DNA from: Paenibacillus prosopidis
GTDB lineage: Bacteria > Bacillota > Bacilli > Paenibacillales > Paenibacillaceae
DNA: 64,000 nucleotides
Direction: 5' to 3'
Assembly (NCBI RefSeq): GCF_003337375.1
Contig: NZ_QPJD01000006.1
Span: 291,261-355,260 of the forward strand
Below the pieces are notes generated by a model that was given only the letters and a program-made list of their open reading frames with translations, ran no database searches and was not told where the DNA came from. Below, piece by piece: positions 15,956-25,138 of the stretch (positions within the stretch are counted from its first letter, which is position 1; each line of letters starts with the position of its first letter). The translations under genes and the position numbers were made by a program.

Positions 15956-15959
15956 TACT
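15931..15959 (+). promoter_or_regulatory. strong sigma-A promoter of the guanidine catabolic operon
   Basis: TTGACA (15931-15936) and TATACT (15954-15959) are spaced by exactly 17 bp, 20 bp beyond the permease stop codon. It drives the second riboswitch and the downstream operon. Confidence 0.8.
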
Positions 15960-16029
15960 GATTGCATGTTAGCTAAGATGACAACTGAATCAAGGTTCCT
16001 GCTCTTATTAAATTGTCAGGAACGACAAA

Positions 16030-16182
16030 GCTGTCTAGGGTTCCGTTGGTCGATTAGTTGACTGAGTCTGGTCCAAGAGACGGCGTATGGTAGGAAGCTG
16101 TTGCCGCTGAGCATACTCGCTTCACGAGCCATATGACACGGAAGGATAAAAGCCTGGGAGATTACTCTCCCAGGCTTTTTTT
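16030..16182 (+). promoter_or_regulatory. guanidine-I (ykkC) riboswitch with terminator, copy 2
   Basis: The same conserved segments occur as in copy 1: CTAGGGTTCCG (16035-16045), CTGGTCCAAGAG (16068-16079) and ACACGGAAGGATAAAAGCC (16136-16154). The variable stem between them is longer than in copy 1. The terminator is GCCTGGGAGA (16152-16161) pairing perfectly with TCTCCCAGGC (16166-16175), followed by seven T. An upstream GTTCCTG/CAGGAAC pair (15995-16001 with 16017-16023) may add a leader stem. It should activate the carboxyguanidine deiminase-carboxylase-allophanate hydrolase operon when guanidine is present. Confidence 0.92.
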
Positions 16183-16222
16183 ATTTACTCGTACATCATT
16201 TCAAGAAAGTCGAGGGATGAAG

Positions 16223-16930
16223 ATGATATGGAGTATAGTCATGGAACCAGGGGGAAAATGGTCAGGCCGGATTAGTCGTGGCAAGCTGCTTCGTTTTACC
16301 GCAATTGATGCAGGGGCGAATGTATCCCTTCTGCTCTATCATGCACACGATTTGACCGAACGATATAACATGCCGGACACACTGAAAGCGCAGTATACCT
16401 CACATCTATCAACAGGCAACACGTTGATGAGCGACAATGGGCGCGTCATGGCGAGCATTGTTTCAGATGATCTGGGCTGGCATGACACGATCAGCAGTTA
16501 CACCTCTCGCGCAATGACGAATGCGAAATACGGAAGTACGAATTATCAGGAATTGCGCAATGATTGGCACCGCAGCGGACAGGAGAACTTCGCGGTTGAA
16601 TTGATCCGTAATGGTCTTGGTGTGAGGGATCTGATGCCGAACGTCAATTTATTTTCCAAGGTGATCTGCGATGAGAATGGCTCCATGCACCATGTAGCCG
16701 AACATTGTTACGCTGGTGCCTCGGTCACGCTTCGTACCGAGATGGATGTCTTGCTTGTGTTATCGAATACGCCCAATCCGCTGGATGCCCGATCCGCTTA
16801 TCCGTCTGTGCCGGTGAAGATGGAGGTTCTGCAAGCAGAGCCTGTCGATGACCAGGATGTATGCGTCAACCATCGTTCGGAGAATCGCCGTGCTTTCGAG
16901 AATACGTGGAGCTTTTACGGACTGATTTAA
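16223..16930 (+). CDS. carboxyguanidine deiminase subunit (urea-carboxylase-associated protein, DUF1989 family)
   Basis: A 235-residue protein of the DUF1989 family, one of the two urea-carboxylase-associated proteins that were shown to form carboxyguanidine deiminase (CgdAB). Recognisable segments are LLRFTAIDAGANVSLLLYHA near the N-terminus, DDLGWHDTISSY, GVRDLMPNVNLFSKV and SNTPNPLDARSAYP. With its partner it removes ammonia from carboxyguanidine, giving allophanate. I chose ATG 16223 because GAGGG (16212-16216) lies 6 nt upstream; ATG 16217 abuts that site, and the frame is open into the riboswitch. Which of the subunits CgdA and CgdB it is cannot be fixed here. Confidence 0.88.
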   Translation: MIWSIVMEPGGKWSGRISRGKLLRFTAIDAGANVSLLLYHAHDLTERYNMPDTLKAQYTSHLSTGNTLMSDNGRVMASIVSDDLGWHDTISSYTSRAMTNAKYGSTNYQELRNDWHRSGQENFAVELIRNGLGVRDLMPNVNLFSKVICDENGSMHHVAEHCYAGASVTLRTEMDVLLVLSNTPNPLDARSAYPSVPVKMEVLQAEPVDDQDVCVNHRSENRRAFENTWSFYGLI

Positions 16931-16987
16931 CCCAGTGCGAGCTCGTTGATTAGTGAAGTAACCATGATCGTTCAGGAGGGATTTGGA

Positions 16988-17638
16988 ATGAGTGCTTTTA
17001 TACGTGTTGAGAGTGATCGCAAGCCAGAGAATGCGGTCTATGATAAGGTCATCTTGGCCGGGGATGGCTGGATGCATGATCTTGAGCCCGGTCAAGTGCT
17101 GCGTATTGTGGATTTGGAAGGCAATCAAGCGGCTGATACCTTGTTCTATGACGCGGATCATCCGGAGGACCATTACTCCGCTACGGCAACAATTGTACGT
17201 CAAGGTAATATTTATTTGACAACAGGTTCCATACTACTGGCGGAATCCGGTAAGGAACTCTTAAGGATCGTTGCCGATACTTGTGGGAGGCACGATACGT
17301 TAGGCGGCTCATGCTCCGCTCAGAGCAACACCGTTCGATATGCGCATGAGAAGCTGCACATGCATAATTGCCGGGATACATTCATGCTGCAATTAGCGAG
17401 CCGAGGCGGCAATTACAATAAACGAGATTTGGCGCCGAACATTAATTTCTTTATGAATGTACCCGTTACGCCTGAGGGAGGACTGAGGTTCGACGATGGG
17501 GTCTCATCGCCCGGCGCTTACGTAGAGCTGCTAGCATATGGTCGAACGACCGTGCTAATCAGCAATTGCCCTCAGCTTAACAATCCATGCAATGCTTATA
17601 ATCCAACGCCGATTCAAGTCTTGATCTGGGATCGCTAA
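16988..17638 (+). CDS. carboxyguanidine deiminase partner subunit (urea-carboxylase-associated protein, DUF1989 family)
   Basis: A 216-residue DUF1989 protein, paralogous to the preceding gene product. It contains [40 protein letters not shown] and [18 protein letters not shown] segments; the Cys and His residues in these are the likely metal-site and active-site region. It forms the heteromeric carboxyguanidine deiminase with the upstream subunit. ATG 16988 has AGGAGGGA upstream; the frame extends to 16946 but without a site. The 57-bp gap before it and 37-bp gap after it keep it inside one operon. Confidence 0.9.
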   Translation: MSAFIRVESDRKPENAVYDKVILAGDGWMHDLEPGQVLRIVDLEGNQAADTLFYDADHPEDHYSATATIVRQGNIYLTTGSILLAESGKELLRIVADTCGRHDTLGGSCSAQSNTVRYAHEKLHMHNCRDTFMLQLASRGGNYNKRDLAPNINFFMNVPVTPEGGLRFDDGVSSPGAYVELLAYGRTTVLISNCPQLNNPCNAYNPTPIQVLIWDR

Positions 17639-17675
17639 CATCATATGCCTATTGGGGAAGAAGGAGAGGAATGCT

Positions 17676-20600
17676 ATGTTTACCAAAGTACTGATCGCTA
17701 ACCGGGGGGCTATTGCGGTCCGAATCGAACGAACGCTCCGCAGACTGGGAATCGCTTCGGTTGCGGTATATACCACAGCAGATCAAGACAGTCTTCATGT
17801 GGATCTGGCAGATGAAGCGGTTCTCATCGGGGACGGTCCAGCCAAAGAAAGCTATCTGAACGCGGAGCTAATTCTTCGCATCGCCCAAGAACGCGGTGTG
17901 CAGGCCATTCATCCGGGATATGGCTTCTTGAGCGAGAACGCGGATTTTGCCCGGGCTTGTCAGGAAAGCGGCATTGCATTCATCGGACCTCTTCCCGAGC
18001 AGATGGAAGCATTCGGGCTGAAGCATTCGGCTAGAGAGCTAGCATTGAGAGCGCAAGTGCCGCTTCTGCCAGGAACGTCCCTCATAACAGAGTTATCTGA
18101 AGCGTTAATCCATGCAGAGGAAATCGGCTATCCCGTTATACTCAAGAGCACGGCAGGCGGCGGAGGCATCGGTATGCGCGTCTGTTCAGATGAAGCAGCG
18201 CTGCGAACGGCTTTCGACAGTGTGCGTCATTTGGCGGAAACGAATTTCAAGAACGGCGGTTTGTTTCTAGAAAAATATATTGCAAAAGCTCGTCATGTTG
18301 AGGTGCAAATATTCGGCAACCGTTACGGAGAAGTGATTGCGCTTGGTGAACGGGACTGCTCGGTACAGCGACGTAACCAGAAGGTCGTGGAAGAAAGTCC
18401 TGCACCGAATTTTCCGGCTGATGTCCGGGAGAATATGCTGGCAAGCGCGAAGCGGCTGGCTGCTGAAGCAGGTTATCGTAGTGCTGGAACGGTTGAGTTT
18501 CTCTATGATCCGGACAGCTGTAACTTCTACTTTCTGGAGGTCAATACTCGCCTTCAGGTCGAGCATGGTGTAACGGAAGAAGTACTCGGGATCGATCTGG
18601 TGGAATGGATGATCCGCGAGGCGGCTGATGAGCTTCGCGACCTGCATACCCTTGTGGCTCAGCCATCTGGGCACAGTATTCAAGCGCGAGTCTACGCGGA
18701 GGATTGCCTGGCGCAATTCCGTCCAAGCGCAGGGCAGCTAGACCGTATGAAACTATCTGATAACTCGAGAAATGAGACGTGGGTACGGGACGGACTTACC
18801 GTGACTACGTTGTATGATCCGATGCTGGCCAAAGTTATCGTTCACGGTACGGATCGCCAAGATGCGATAGAGAAATTGAAGAAGGCGCTTGATGAGACCC
18901 GCTTCTATGGCATAACGACCAATCTACAGTATGTGCAAGCAATGCTCGATGAATCTGCTTTTCAGAATGGGGATGTTTTCACCCAATTGCTGAATGATTT
19001 TGCACCTGCTGAATCCGCTTTGGAAGTACTGGACAGCGGAATTCAGAGCACGGTTCAAGATTGGCCGGGTCGAGTCGGCTATTGGGATGTTGGAGTTCCG
19101 CCTTGCGGCCCGATGGACCCGCTTGCCTTCCGTACCGGCAACAAACTGCTCGGTAATCCGGACGACGCCAGCGGCCTGGAGCTGACACTTCGCGGCGGGA
19201 CATACAAGTTCCGTGACAGCATGTGGTTCTGCATAACAGGTGCGAACATGGATCCGGTTCTGGATGATCAACCCATACCAATGTATAAGCCGGTGCTTGC
19301 CGAACGCGGACAGGTCCTTCGCTTCGGAGAAGCGAAGGAAGGACTTCGAACGTATTTGCTCATTGCAGGTGGATTGGATATGCCGCTTATACTCGGAAGT
19401 GCATCGACCTTTACACTTGGAGGCTTTGGCGGTCATGGCGGACGTGCGCTCCGGGCAGGCGATGTACTCGGCGTCCATAAGAGGGCAAGCCATGCGTTCA
19501 TGACCGGACTTGCTGAGTCATATCGTCCAACATTTAAGAAGGAATGGACTATTGGCGTGATACCAGGTCCACATTGTACGGGAGAATTTCTGAAGCCCGA
19601 ATATCTGGAGCAGCTTGCCGCGACAAGCTTTGAGGTACACTTCAATAGCTCACGAACCGGTGTGCGTTTAATGGGACCGGCGCCACTATGGGCGCGCGAA
19701 GACGGAGGAGAAGCCGGCCTTCATCCATCGAATATTCACGACAATGCCTATGCCGTTGGAACGCTTGATCTGACAGGTGATATGCCAATATTGTTAGGCC
19801 CTGACGGACCGAGTCTCGGCGGATTTGTATGTCCTGTGACGACAGCATCGGCTGAATTCTGGAAGATCGGGCAGCTGCATGCCGGCGATTCCGTAAGATT
19901 CAAGCTAATAACGCTCGAGCAAGCCGAAGAGATGCGGCGCGTACAGGAGGAATACCTGGAAGCGATCGGGCAAGGCGGGATTGAATTGCCCACTGCTTCG
20001 ATTGTGTCATTAGAAGAGAATGTGCCGATGACACCTGATTATCCGGTCCTGCACAGCGACTCTGCAAACCGGAACTTCCCAATCACGATTCGCTGCAGTG
20101 GCGACGAGAATTTGCTTGTCGAATATGGTTCACTTGAACTGGATCTTCTGCTTCGCTTTCAGGTTCATGCTCTTATCGAAGCGTTAGGTGACAGCAAGGT
20201 GGTTCCGGTTCTTGATCTTACGCCGGGCGTCCGTTCAGTTCAAGTTCATATTGATCCGAAATTCATCACGGTCAAGCAAGCGGCGAAGCTGCTTCTTGAG
20301 CTGGATGCAACTCTTCCCCCGCTGGAGTCCATACGTGTCCCGTCGCGAATTGTTCGTCTGCCCCTATCCTGGGATGATCCTGCGACACAGCTTGCAATTG
20401 ATCGCTATCAGCAGAATGTCCGACCGGATGCGCCTTGGTGCCCGAGCAATCTGGAATTTATTCGCCGCGTCAACGGACTTGAGAGCATCGATGAGGTTCA
20501 GCGGATCGTCTTCGAAGCCAGCTATCTGGTGCTGGGACTGGGGGATGTATACTTGGGTGCACCGCTGGCTACGCCGATCGATCCGCGTCACCGTCTTGTG

Positions 20601-21317
20601 ACGACAAAGTATAATCCTGCACGTACATGGACGCCGGAGAATGCAGTTGGTATTGGCGGGGCTTATATGTGCGTATATGGCATGGAAGGTCCGGGCGGTT
20701 ACCAATTCGTCGGCCGAACCATCCAGATGTGGAATAAATTGCGTTCCACGGAAAGCTTCGCAGCCGGCAAACCATGGCTGCTCCGATTCTTCGACCAGAT
20801 CCAGTTCTATCCCGTCAGCGCAGAAGAGCTCCTCGTACTGCGCGAGGATTTCCTGCGTGGACGGTTCGAGGCGGATATTACGGAGACAAGTTTCGATCTT
20901 GGTGAGTATCTGAAATTTCTCGATTCGATCGAAGACAGCACGGCGGAATTCCGCAACCAACAGCAGCACGCTTTTCGCGAGGAACGGGATAGCTGGAAGG
21001 CGCTGGGCTTGGCGGAATACGTATCGGAACAAGAGCAAGGGAAAACGGGAAGCGATGAAGAACTCTCTTCAGAGATCGAGGCCATCCGCTGCTCAATGCC
21101 AGGAAGTATGTGGAAAGTACTCGTGTCACCGGGAGATCGTATTCAGAAGGGGGACACCGTTGTCATCGTGGAGTCGATGAAAATGGAGTTCTCTCAGCAG
21201 TCCCCTTTCGATGGGTTCGTTCATTCTGTGCATGTAAAGCCTGGCGACTCGGTTCATGCCGGACAGCTTATTGTAGGGATTGCACAAATGGAAGAAAAGG
21301 AGCTGACAGCCGTATGA
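17676..21317 (+). CDS. biotin-dependent guanidine/urea carboxylase
   Basis: A 1213-residue multidomain enzyme. Residues 1-450 are biotin carboxylase (ANRGAIAVRI, ATP-grasp glycine loop KSTAGGGGIGMRV, and FLEVNTRLQVEHGVTE). Residues about 460-780 are the KipA/AHS2-type and 800-1000 the KipI/AHS1-type carboxyltransferase parts. A C-terminal biotinyl domain carries VESMKMEF with the biotin-accepting Lys1169. Such proteins were annotated urea carboxylases; when next to the two DUF1989 subunits and a guanidine-I riboswitch they carboxylate guanidine preferentially. ATG 17676 is preceded by AAGGAGAGG. The stop codon overlaps the allophanate hydrolase start by 4 bp. The guanidine assignment rests on context, not on an active-site residue I could verify. 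Confidence 0.92.
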   Translation: MFTKVLIANRGAIAVRIERTLRRLGIASVAVYTTADQDSLHVDLADEAVLIGDGPAKESYLNAELILRIAQERGVQAIHPGYGFLSENADFARACQESGIAFIGPLPEQMEAFGLKHSARELALRAQVPLLPGTSLITELSEALIHAEEIGYPVILKSTAGGGGIGMRVCSDEAALRTAFDSVRHLAETNFKNGGLFLEKYIAKARHVEVQIFGNRYGEVIALGERDCSVQRRNQKVVEESPAPNFPADVRENMLASAKRLAAEAGYRSAGTVEFLYDPDSCNFYFLEVNTRLQVEHGVTEEVLGIDLVEWMIREAADELRDLHTLVAQPSGHSIQARVYAEDCLAQFRPSAGQLDRMKLSDNSRNETWVRDGLTVTTLYDPMLAKVIVHGTDRQDAIEKLKKALDETRFYGITTNLQYVQAMLDESAFQNGDVFTQLLNDFAPAESALEVLDSGIQSTVQDWPGRVGYWDVGVPPCGPMDPLAFRTGNKLLGNPDDASGLELTLRGGTYKFRDSMWFCITGANMDPVLDDQPIPMYKPVLAERGQVLRFGEAKEGLRTYLLIAGGLDMPLILGSASTFTLGGFGGHGGRALRAGDVLGVHKRASHAFMTGLAESYRPTFKKEWTIGVIPGPHCTGEFLKPEYLEQLAATSFEVHFNSSRTGVRLMGPAPLWAREDGGEAGLHPSNIHDNAYAVGTLDLTGDMPILLGPDGPSLGGFVCPVTTASAEFWKIGQLHAGDSVRFKLITLEQAEEMRRVQEEYLEAIGQGGIELPTASIVSLEENVPMTPDYPVLHSDSANRNFPITIRCSGDENLLVEYGSLELDLLLRFQVHALIEALGDSKVVPVLDLTPGVRSVQVHIDPKFITVKQAAKLLLELDATLPPLESIRVPSRIVRLPLSWDDPATQLAIDRYQQNVRPDAPWCPSNLEFIRRVNGLESIDEVQRIVFEASYLVLGLGDVYLGAPLATPIDPRHRLVTTKYNPARTWTPENAVGIGGAYMCVYGMEGPGGYQFVGRTIQMWNKLRSTESFAAGKPWLLRFFDQIQFYPVSAEELLVLREDFLRGRFEADITETSFDLGEYLKFLDSIEDSTAEFRNQQQHAFREERDSWKALGLAEYVSEQEQGKTGSDEELSSEIEAIRCSMPGSMWKVLVSPGDRIQKGDTVVIVESMKMEFSQQSPFDGFVHSVHVKPGDSVHAGQLIVGIAQMEEKELTAV

Positions 21318-23077
21318 GTACACGAGACTTCCCTGCGTTGCTGACGTTAGACTGGTTGAAGATTAGCTATGCGGAACAGACTTTGACGCCGTATGAAGTG
21401 ATCCTGGAAGTTATTCGACGTGCCGAGACTGATTCTGAAATGAATATATGGATCTCCCCGCCTAAACTGGAGCAGATTATTCCGTTCCTGAAGCGGCTAG
21501 AGACTCTAGACTCGGCCCATGCGCCTCTATGGGGAATTCCTTTTGCCGTAAAGGATAATATCGATGTGGCTAATATGCCGACAACAGCGGGATGCCCGGA
21601 CTTTACTTATAGGCCTTCCGAGCACGCGACGGTCATTGAGCGACTCGTTGAGGCAGGTGCAATCCCAGTCGGCAAGACGAATCTCGATCAATTCGCTACG
21701 GGTCTGGTCGGAACCCGAAGCCCATACGGCGAAACGCACAATGCCCTGCGGCCTGAACTCATAAGCGGAGGCTCCAGCTCGGGATCTGCGGTCGCGGTTG
21801 CAAGAGGGCATGTTGTCTTCGGACTGGGAACCGATACTGCGGGATCAGGAAGGGTGCCGGCAGCGTTGAATCAGCTCGTCGGCTTCAAGCCAAGTCTAGG
21901 TTCATGGTCAGTGAAAGGCGTTGTGCCCGCATGTGAAAGTCTCGATTGTGTCACAGTCTTCACCCACAACCTGGAAGATGCGCAAGCCGTGGACCAAGTT
22001 GTCCAAGGCATTGACACAGACGATCCATGGTCGAAGGAGATCCCGTATTTAAAGGAACCTAAGCTGCCAACGAAGCTTTATATGCCGATAGAGCCGTTGG
22101 ACTTCTATGGTCCATTTGCCGAGAGTTATCGCCAGGCGTGGGAGAAGACGCAAGAAAGATTGGGGAATCTGGGGCTTCCTGTGGAGTATATCGATACAGC
22201 GTTATTCGCTGAAGCTGCAGCCTTATTATATGAGGGCCCGTGGGTAGCGGAACGCTGGGCGGCATTGGGTGATTTCATTGACGCCCATCCGGGAAGTACG
22301 TTCGGAGTAACCGAACAAATTCTTCGTACCGGTTCAAATTCCTCCCATTCGGCGGTAGCGATGTTCAAGGCTATGCATCAGTTGCAACGCTATAAGCTTC
22401 GGGCGCAGCAATTGCTGCAAGGCGGCGTTCTCGTAATGCCTACGGCGGGAGGGACTTGGACGCGCGAGCAAGTACGCATGGATCCGGTCTCGACGAATCG
22501 GGCCATGGGCCTCTATACGAATCATTGCAACTTATTGGATCTCTGTGCCATCGCTTTGCCGGCAGGGGAGGCTGAGGTTAAATTGCCTTTCGGCATTACG
22601 CTGTTCGCATCTTCTGGAGAGGAAATCTCGCTCTTTAATCTTGCGACCAGATACGAACAAGCGGAATCACAGCCTGTGACACCGGTTGCCGTATGCGGAT
22701 TGCATATGCGCGGTTTCCCTTTGGAGGCCCAGATGAAGGCGCATGGGGCGCGCTTCATCCGCGAGGATCAAACGGCTGCTAAGTATAAGCTGCTGAAGCT
22801 GCAGACGCAGCCGGCCAAACCAGGACTTATCAAGTGCGAGAGCGGCGGGGCGTCCATTCATCTTGAAGTCTGGGAGATGCCGCTTGCTGCTTTCGGTGCG
22901 TTCGCGGCCAGCATTCCCGCACCGCTAGGAATCGGCAAAGTAGAATTGCAGAACGGGACTGAAGTACCGGGATTTATATGTGAAGGTTATGCTGCGGATG
23001 GAGCGGAGAATATCACTCATTATGGCGGGTGGCGAGCCATGTCGTTGACTGCAAAGCCTGTGGACACATCTATTTAG
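21314..23077 (+). CDS. atzF: allophanate hydrolase
   Basis: A 587-residue protein with the amidase-signature catalytic set: Lys80 in FAVKDNID, the cis-serine region ISGGSSSGSA (Ser154/155) and the nucleophile Ser178 in GTDTAGSGR. The C-terminal domain from about residue 470 (CGLHMRGFPLEAQM onward) is the extra domain typical of allophanate hydrolases. It converts allophanate to two ammonia and CO2, the last step of guanidine breakdown. ATG 21314 overlaps the carboxylase stop in an ATGA junction, implying translational coupling. A terminator follows, ending the operon. Confidence 0.92.
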   Translation: MSTRDFPALLTLDWLKISYAEQTLTPYEVILEVIRRAETDSEMNIWISPPKLEQIIPFLKRLETLDSAHAPLWGIPFAVKDNIDVANMPTTAGCPDFTYRPSEHATVIERLVEAGAIPVGKTNLDQFATGLVGTRSPYGETHNALRPELISGGSSSGSAVAVARGHVVFGLGTDTAGSGRVPAALNQLVGFKPSLGSWSVKGVVPACESLDCVTVFTHNLEDAQAVDQVVQGIDTDDPWSKEIPYLKEPKLPTKLYMPIEPLDFYGPFAESYRQAWEKTQERLGNLGLPVEYIDTALFAEAAALLYEGPWVAERWAALGDFIDAHPGSTFGVTEQILRTGSNSSHSAVAMFKAMHQLQRYKLRAQQLLQGGVLVMPTAGGTWTREQVRMDPVSTNRAMGLYTNHCNLLDLCAIALPAGEAEVKLPFGITLFASSGEEISLFNLATRYEQAESQPVTPVAVCGLHMRGFPLEAQMKAHGARFIREDQTAAKYKLLKLQTQPAKPGLIKCESGGASIHLEVWEMPLAAFGAFAASIPAPLGIGKVELQNGTEVPGFICEGYAADGAENITHYGGWRAMSLTAKPVDTSI

Positions 23078-23097
23078 ACCTTATTTTAAAAATATGA

Positions 23098-23161
23098 AAC
23101 CTCTTCTGTCGTTGGCCTCGGATCCATGATCCATGTACCATGCGCTGAAGAGGTTCTTTTG
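23098..23161 (+). terminator. terminator of the guanidine operon
   Basis: AACCTCTTC (23098-23106) pairs with GAAGAGGTT (23147-23155) and is followed by CTTTT. The enclosed region contains a small GGATC/GATCC stem. It lies between convergent genes. Confidence 0.7.
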
Positions 23162-23180
23162 CGTTCATCGGAGTAGTCAA

Positions 23181-24260
23181 TCATCTATGCAGCCGGTTTA
23201 TCCGATATTCATAGTTGTTTTTGCACAACTGCAGCAAATCGTATTTTAGCCCCCGTTTGGGCTCTGTTATTTTGAGAAGCTTTTTCCCTCCGCGTTTTAA
23301 GGAAGCACGAACTCTCTTCAGGTCGGCGACTGTGTTCACGATTAACTCGTCCGGCCTCTCCTCGGCATAACGTTTGACCAGAAACCGGTCACATGCCACC
23401 TCGCCGTACGCTTGTTCAAGCTCCTGCATTTGAAAGTTGCTCAGCATCCCTTCTTGAACCTTAGCGATCAGCACATAGGTTTCCCCGAAATAAAGCACGT
23501 CCTGGTCAATAACAGCCTCCCTATCTACAATCTGCTTGTCAGACGCTTGCTCCAGGTTACGAATGCTTAGCAGCATTTGCTGCGCTTTTTCAAACTCCAA
23601 CCGGGAAGCATAAGCCTCCATTTGCCCATACAAGGTTTCAATCAGTCCTTGTCCTCGATTAGAGAGAAGCTCTGCTGCTTGACGGGCTTTTTCCAGGTAG
23701 TCAGGCTCCGATATTTTACCCTCGCATACGCCGCTGCATTTACCGATATGATACAGCAAACACACCTGCTTTGGCATCGTTTTACAAGTACGCAGACCGT
23801 AATGCTCCGTAACGAATTCCAGGAGAGCGTCTCGAAAGCCAGCACTTTTAAAAGGGCCCAAACGCTGTACGTTCTCAGGTATGGCTTCATTTTGTTTACG
23901 TCTGCGATTCCGGTAATATACGTCCAATCGGGGGAAACGTTCAGAGGTAAGCTGCAGATAAGCGTAGCCGCTGTTATCTCTCTTTAATGCTCTATTGTAA
24001 GGCGGTTTATGAATTTTAATTAAGTTATTCTCCAGGAGAAGACTTTCAGCTTCGTTATTTACTAATACCACCTCAATTGATGCGATTTCACCGACGAGCT
24101 GGCTAATTTTTCTGCGGGAATGCTGCTGCGTAAAATAGGAACGCAGCCGGCTCCGTAAGTTTTTGGATTTACCGACATAGAGGATGTAGCCGTCTGCGTT
24201 TTTCATAAGATAGCAGCCGGGGCATGTTGGGTAATCGCCGGCGTTGAAGGTGAACGGCAT
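23181..24260 (-). CDS. short UvrC-like GIY-YIG endonuclease protein
   Basis: A 359-residue protein, much shorter than UvrC (about 600). Residues 10-90 form a GIY-YIG nuclease domain (GCYLMKN, YILYVGKSKNLRSRL, and NNEAESLLLENNLIK holding the catalytic glutamate). A UvrC-type segment CLLYHIGKCSGVCEGKI follows at about 166-182, then a UVR helical pair (EFEKAQQMLLSIRNLEQ) near 220. The RNase H-like nuclease and helix-hairpin-helix domains of UvrC are missing, as in E. coli Cho, which makes only the 3' incision. It may be a repair accessory or have a separate DNA target. It stands alone, and the frame has no sign of decay. Confidence 0.82.
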   Translation of the reverse strand: MPFTFNAGDYPTCPGCYLMKNADGYILYVGKSKNLRSRLRSYFTQQHSRRKISQLVGEIASIEVVLVNNEAESLLLENNLIKIHKPPYNRALKRDNSGYAYLQLTSERFPRLDVYYRNRRRKQNEAIPENVQRLGPFKSAGFRDALLEFVTEHYGLRTCKTMPKQVCLLYHIGKCSGVCEGKISEPDYLEKARQAAELLSNRGQGLIETLYGQMEAYASRLEFEKAQQMLLSIRNLEQASDKQIVDREAVIDQDVLYFGETYVLIAKVQEGMLSNFQMQELEQAYGEVACDRFLVKRYAEERPDELIVNTVADLKRVRASLKRGGKKLLKITEPKRGLKYDLLQLCKNNYEYRINRLHR

Positions 24261-24387
24261 GAAAAGTCATCCTCCTACTGCTTAAAATCTACCTCGCAAT
24301 CATTATTCGACGTAGAAATTGCTGATACCTTGTTTTAGTTGCTGGGAAAAATTGTTCAGAGTAAGTGGGCTACATTCGTAAAAGAAT

Positions 24388-24427
24388 GGCTGCCCCAAAA
24401 GTAGGTTTAGCTACTTTTGGGGCAGCC
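24388..24427. other. perfect 17-bp stem-loop between divergent genes
   Basis: Positions 24388-24404 (beginning GGCTGCCCCAAAAG) pair exactly with 24411-24427 around a 6-nt loop, followed by TCGTTTATT. It looks like an intrinsic terminator, yet the flanking genes are transcribed away from it on both sides. It may end a short leader RNA or an unannotated transcript. Confidence 0.65.
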
Positions 24428-24521
24428 TCGTTTATTGTTGATAAACAACCTTTCAGCTATGCAGCGGCATAAATAGCCAGTATAATCTGATAAGGTATAG
24501 CTTAAAACAGAGGTGACACAC

Positions 24522-25079
24522 GTGGAAGTGAAATTTTGTATGTTATGCGGTCATGAGATGGAAACACGCGACGTTGACGGTACTTGGAGAAGAGCATGCA
24601 CGGCATGCAGCTTCGTCCATTGGGGCAATTATAGCATTGGTGTCGGAGCGCTTGTCGTCAAGGATGATAAAATGTTGCTTGTTCGCAGGGCGCAGGACCC
24701 CGGCAAAGGCAATTGGACGAATCCCGGCGGTTATATCGAACAGCTGGAGCCGATTCATGAAACGATACAAAGAGAAGTAAAGGAAGAGAGCGGAATCGAA
24801 GCTGTCGTCAAGAGCGTCGTGGCGCTGCGCGACCAGCCGAGAAGCATCCATAACGTCTACATCGCGTTTGAAATGGAATACGTCGGCGGAGAACCGGCAC
24901 CGGATCATGTAGAGGTGGATGCGGCTGGATTCTTTAGTTTGCAGGAGATGGAGACGATGAACGTTGCCGGTTTTACACGTTGGCTCGTAGACGTTGCGTT
25001 TCACCGCCGTTCGCAAGGATTGACGATTGATGATGCGCCTGTCGTTCCGCTGAACGGATACGGCTTATTCCGGGTGTAA
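24522..25079 (+). CDS. Nudix hydrolase with N-terminal zinc ribbon
   Basis: A 185-residue protein starting at GTG 24522 (AGAGGTGA 6 nt upstream; GTG 24513 overlaps that site). Residues 5-35 hold two cysteine pairs (CMLC and CTAC), a zinc ribbon like that of NADH pyrophosphatases. The Nudix box follows as GGYIEQLEPIHETIQREVKE plus ESGI, around residues 69-92, with the metal-binding glutamates intact. Nudix enzymes cleave nucleoside diphosphates linked to another moiety; the substrate cannot be set here. Expressed alone and followed by a terminator. Confidence 0.9.
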   Translation: MEVKFCMLCGHEMETRDVDGTWRRACTACSFVHWGNYSIGVGALVVKDDKMLLVRRAQDPGKGNWTNPGGYIEQLEPIHETIQREVKEESGIEAVVKSVVALRDQPRSIHNVYIAFEMEYVGGEPAPDHVEVDAAGFFSLQEMETMNVAGFTRWLVDVAFHRRSQGLTIDDAPVVPLNGYGLFRV

Positions 25080-25138
25080 ATACCCGTACTTTTCTACTTC
25101 ATCTCACATAAAATACAATGTGCATGCTTCTTTTCAAG

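Noticed and set aside
14397..16182. The two CTAGGGTTCCG leaders as T-boxes or PRPP/ppGpp (ykkC subtype 2) riboswitches
   Set aside because: The GGTCC(G/A)AGAG and ACGG(A)GGGATAAAAGCC elements fit the guanidine-I subtype, the downstream genes are those of guanidine use, and no specifier loop or NCCA-binding bulge of a T-box is visible.
17676..21317. Plain urea carboxylase (urea amidolyase pathway)
   Set aside because: The two DUF1989 subunits and guanidine riboswitches favour guanidine as substrate, although urea as a side substrate cannot be excluded from sequence.
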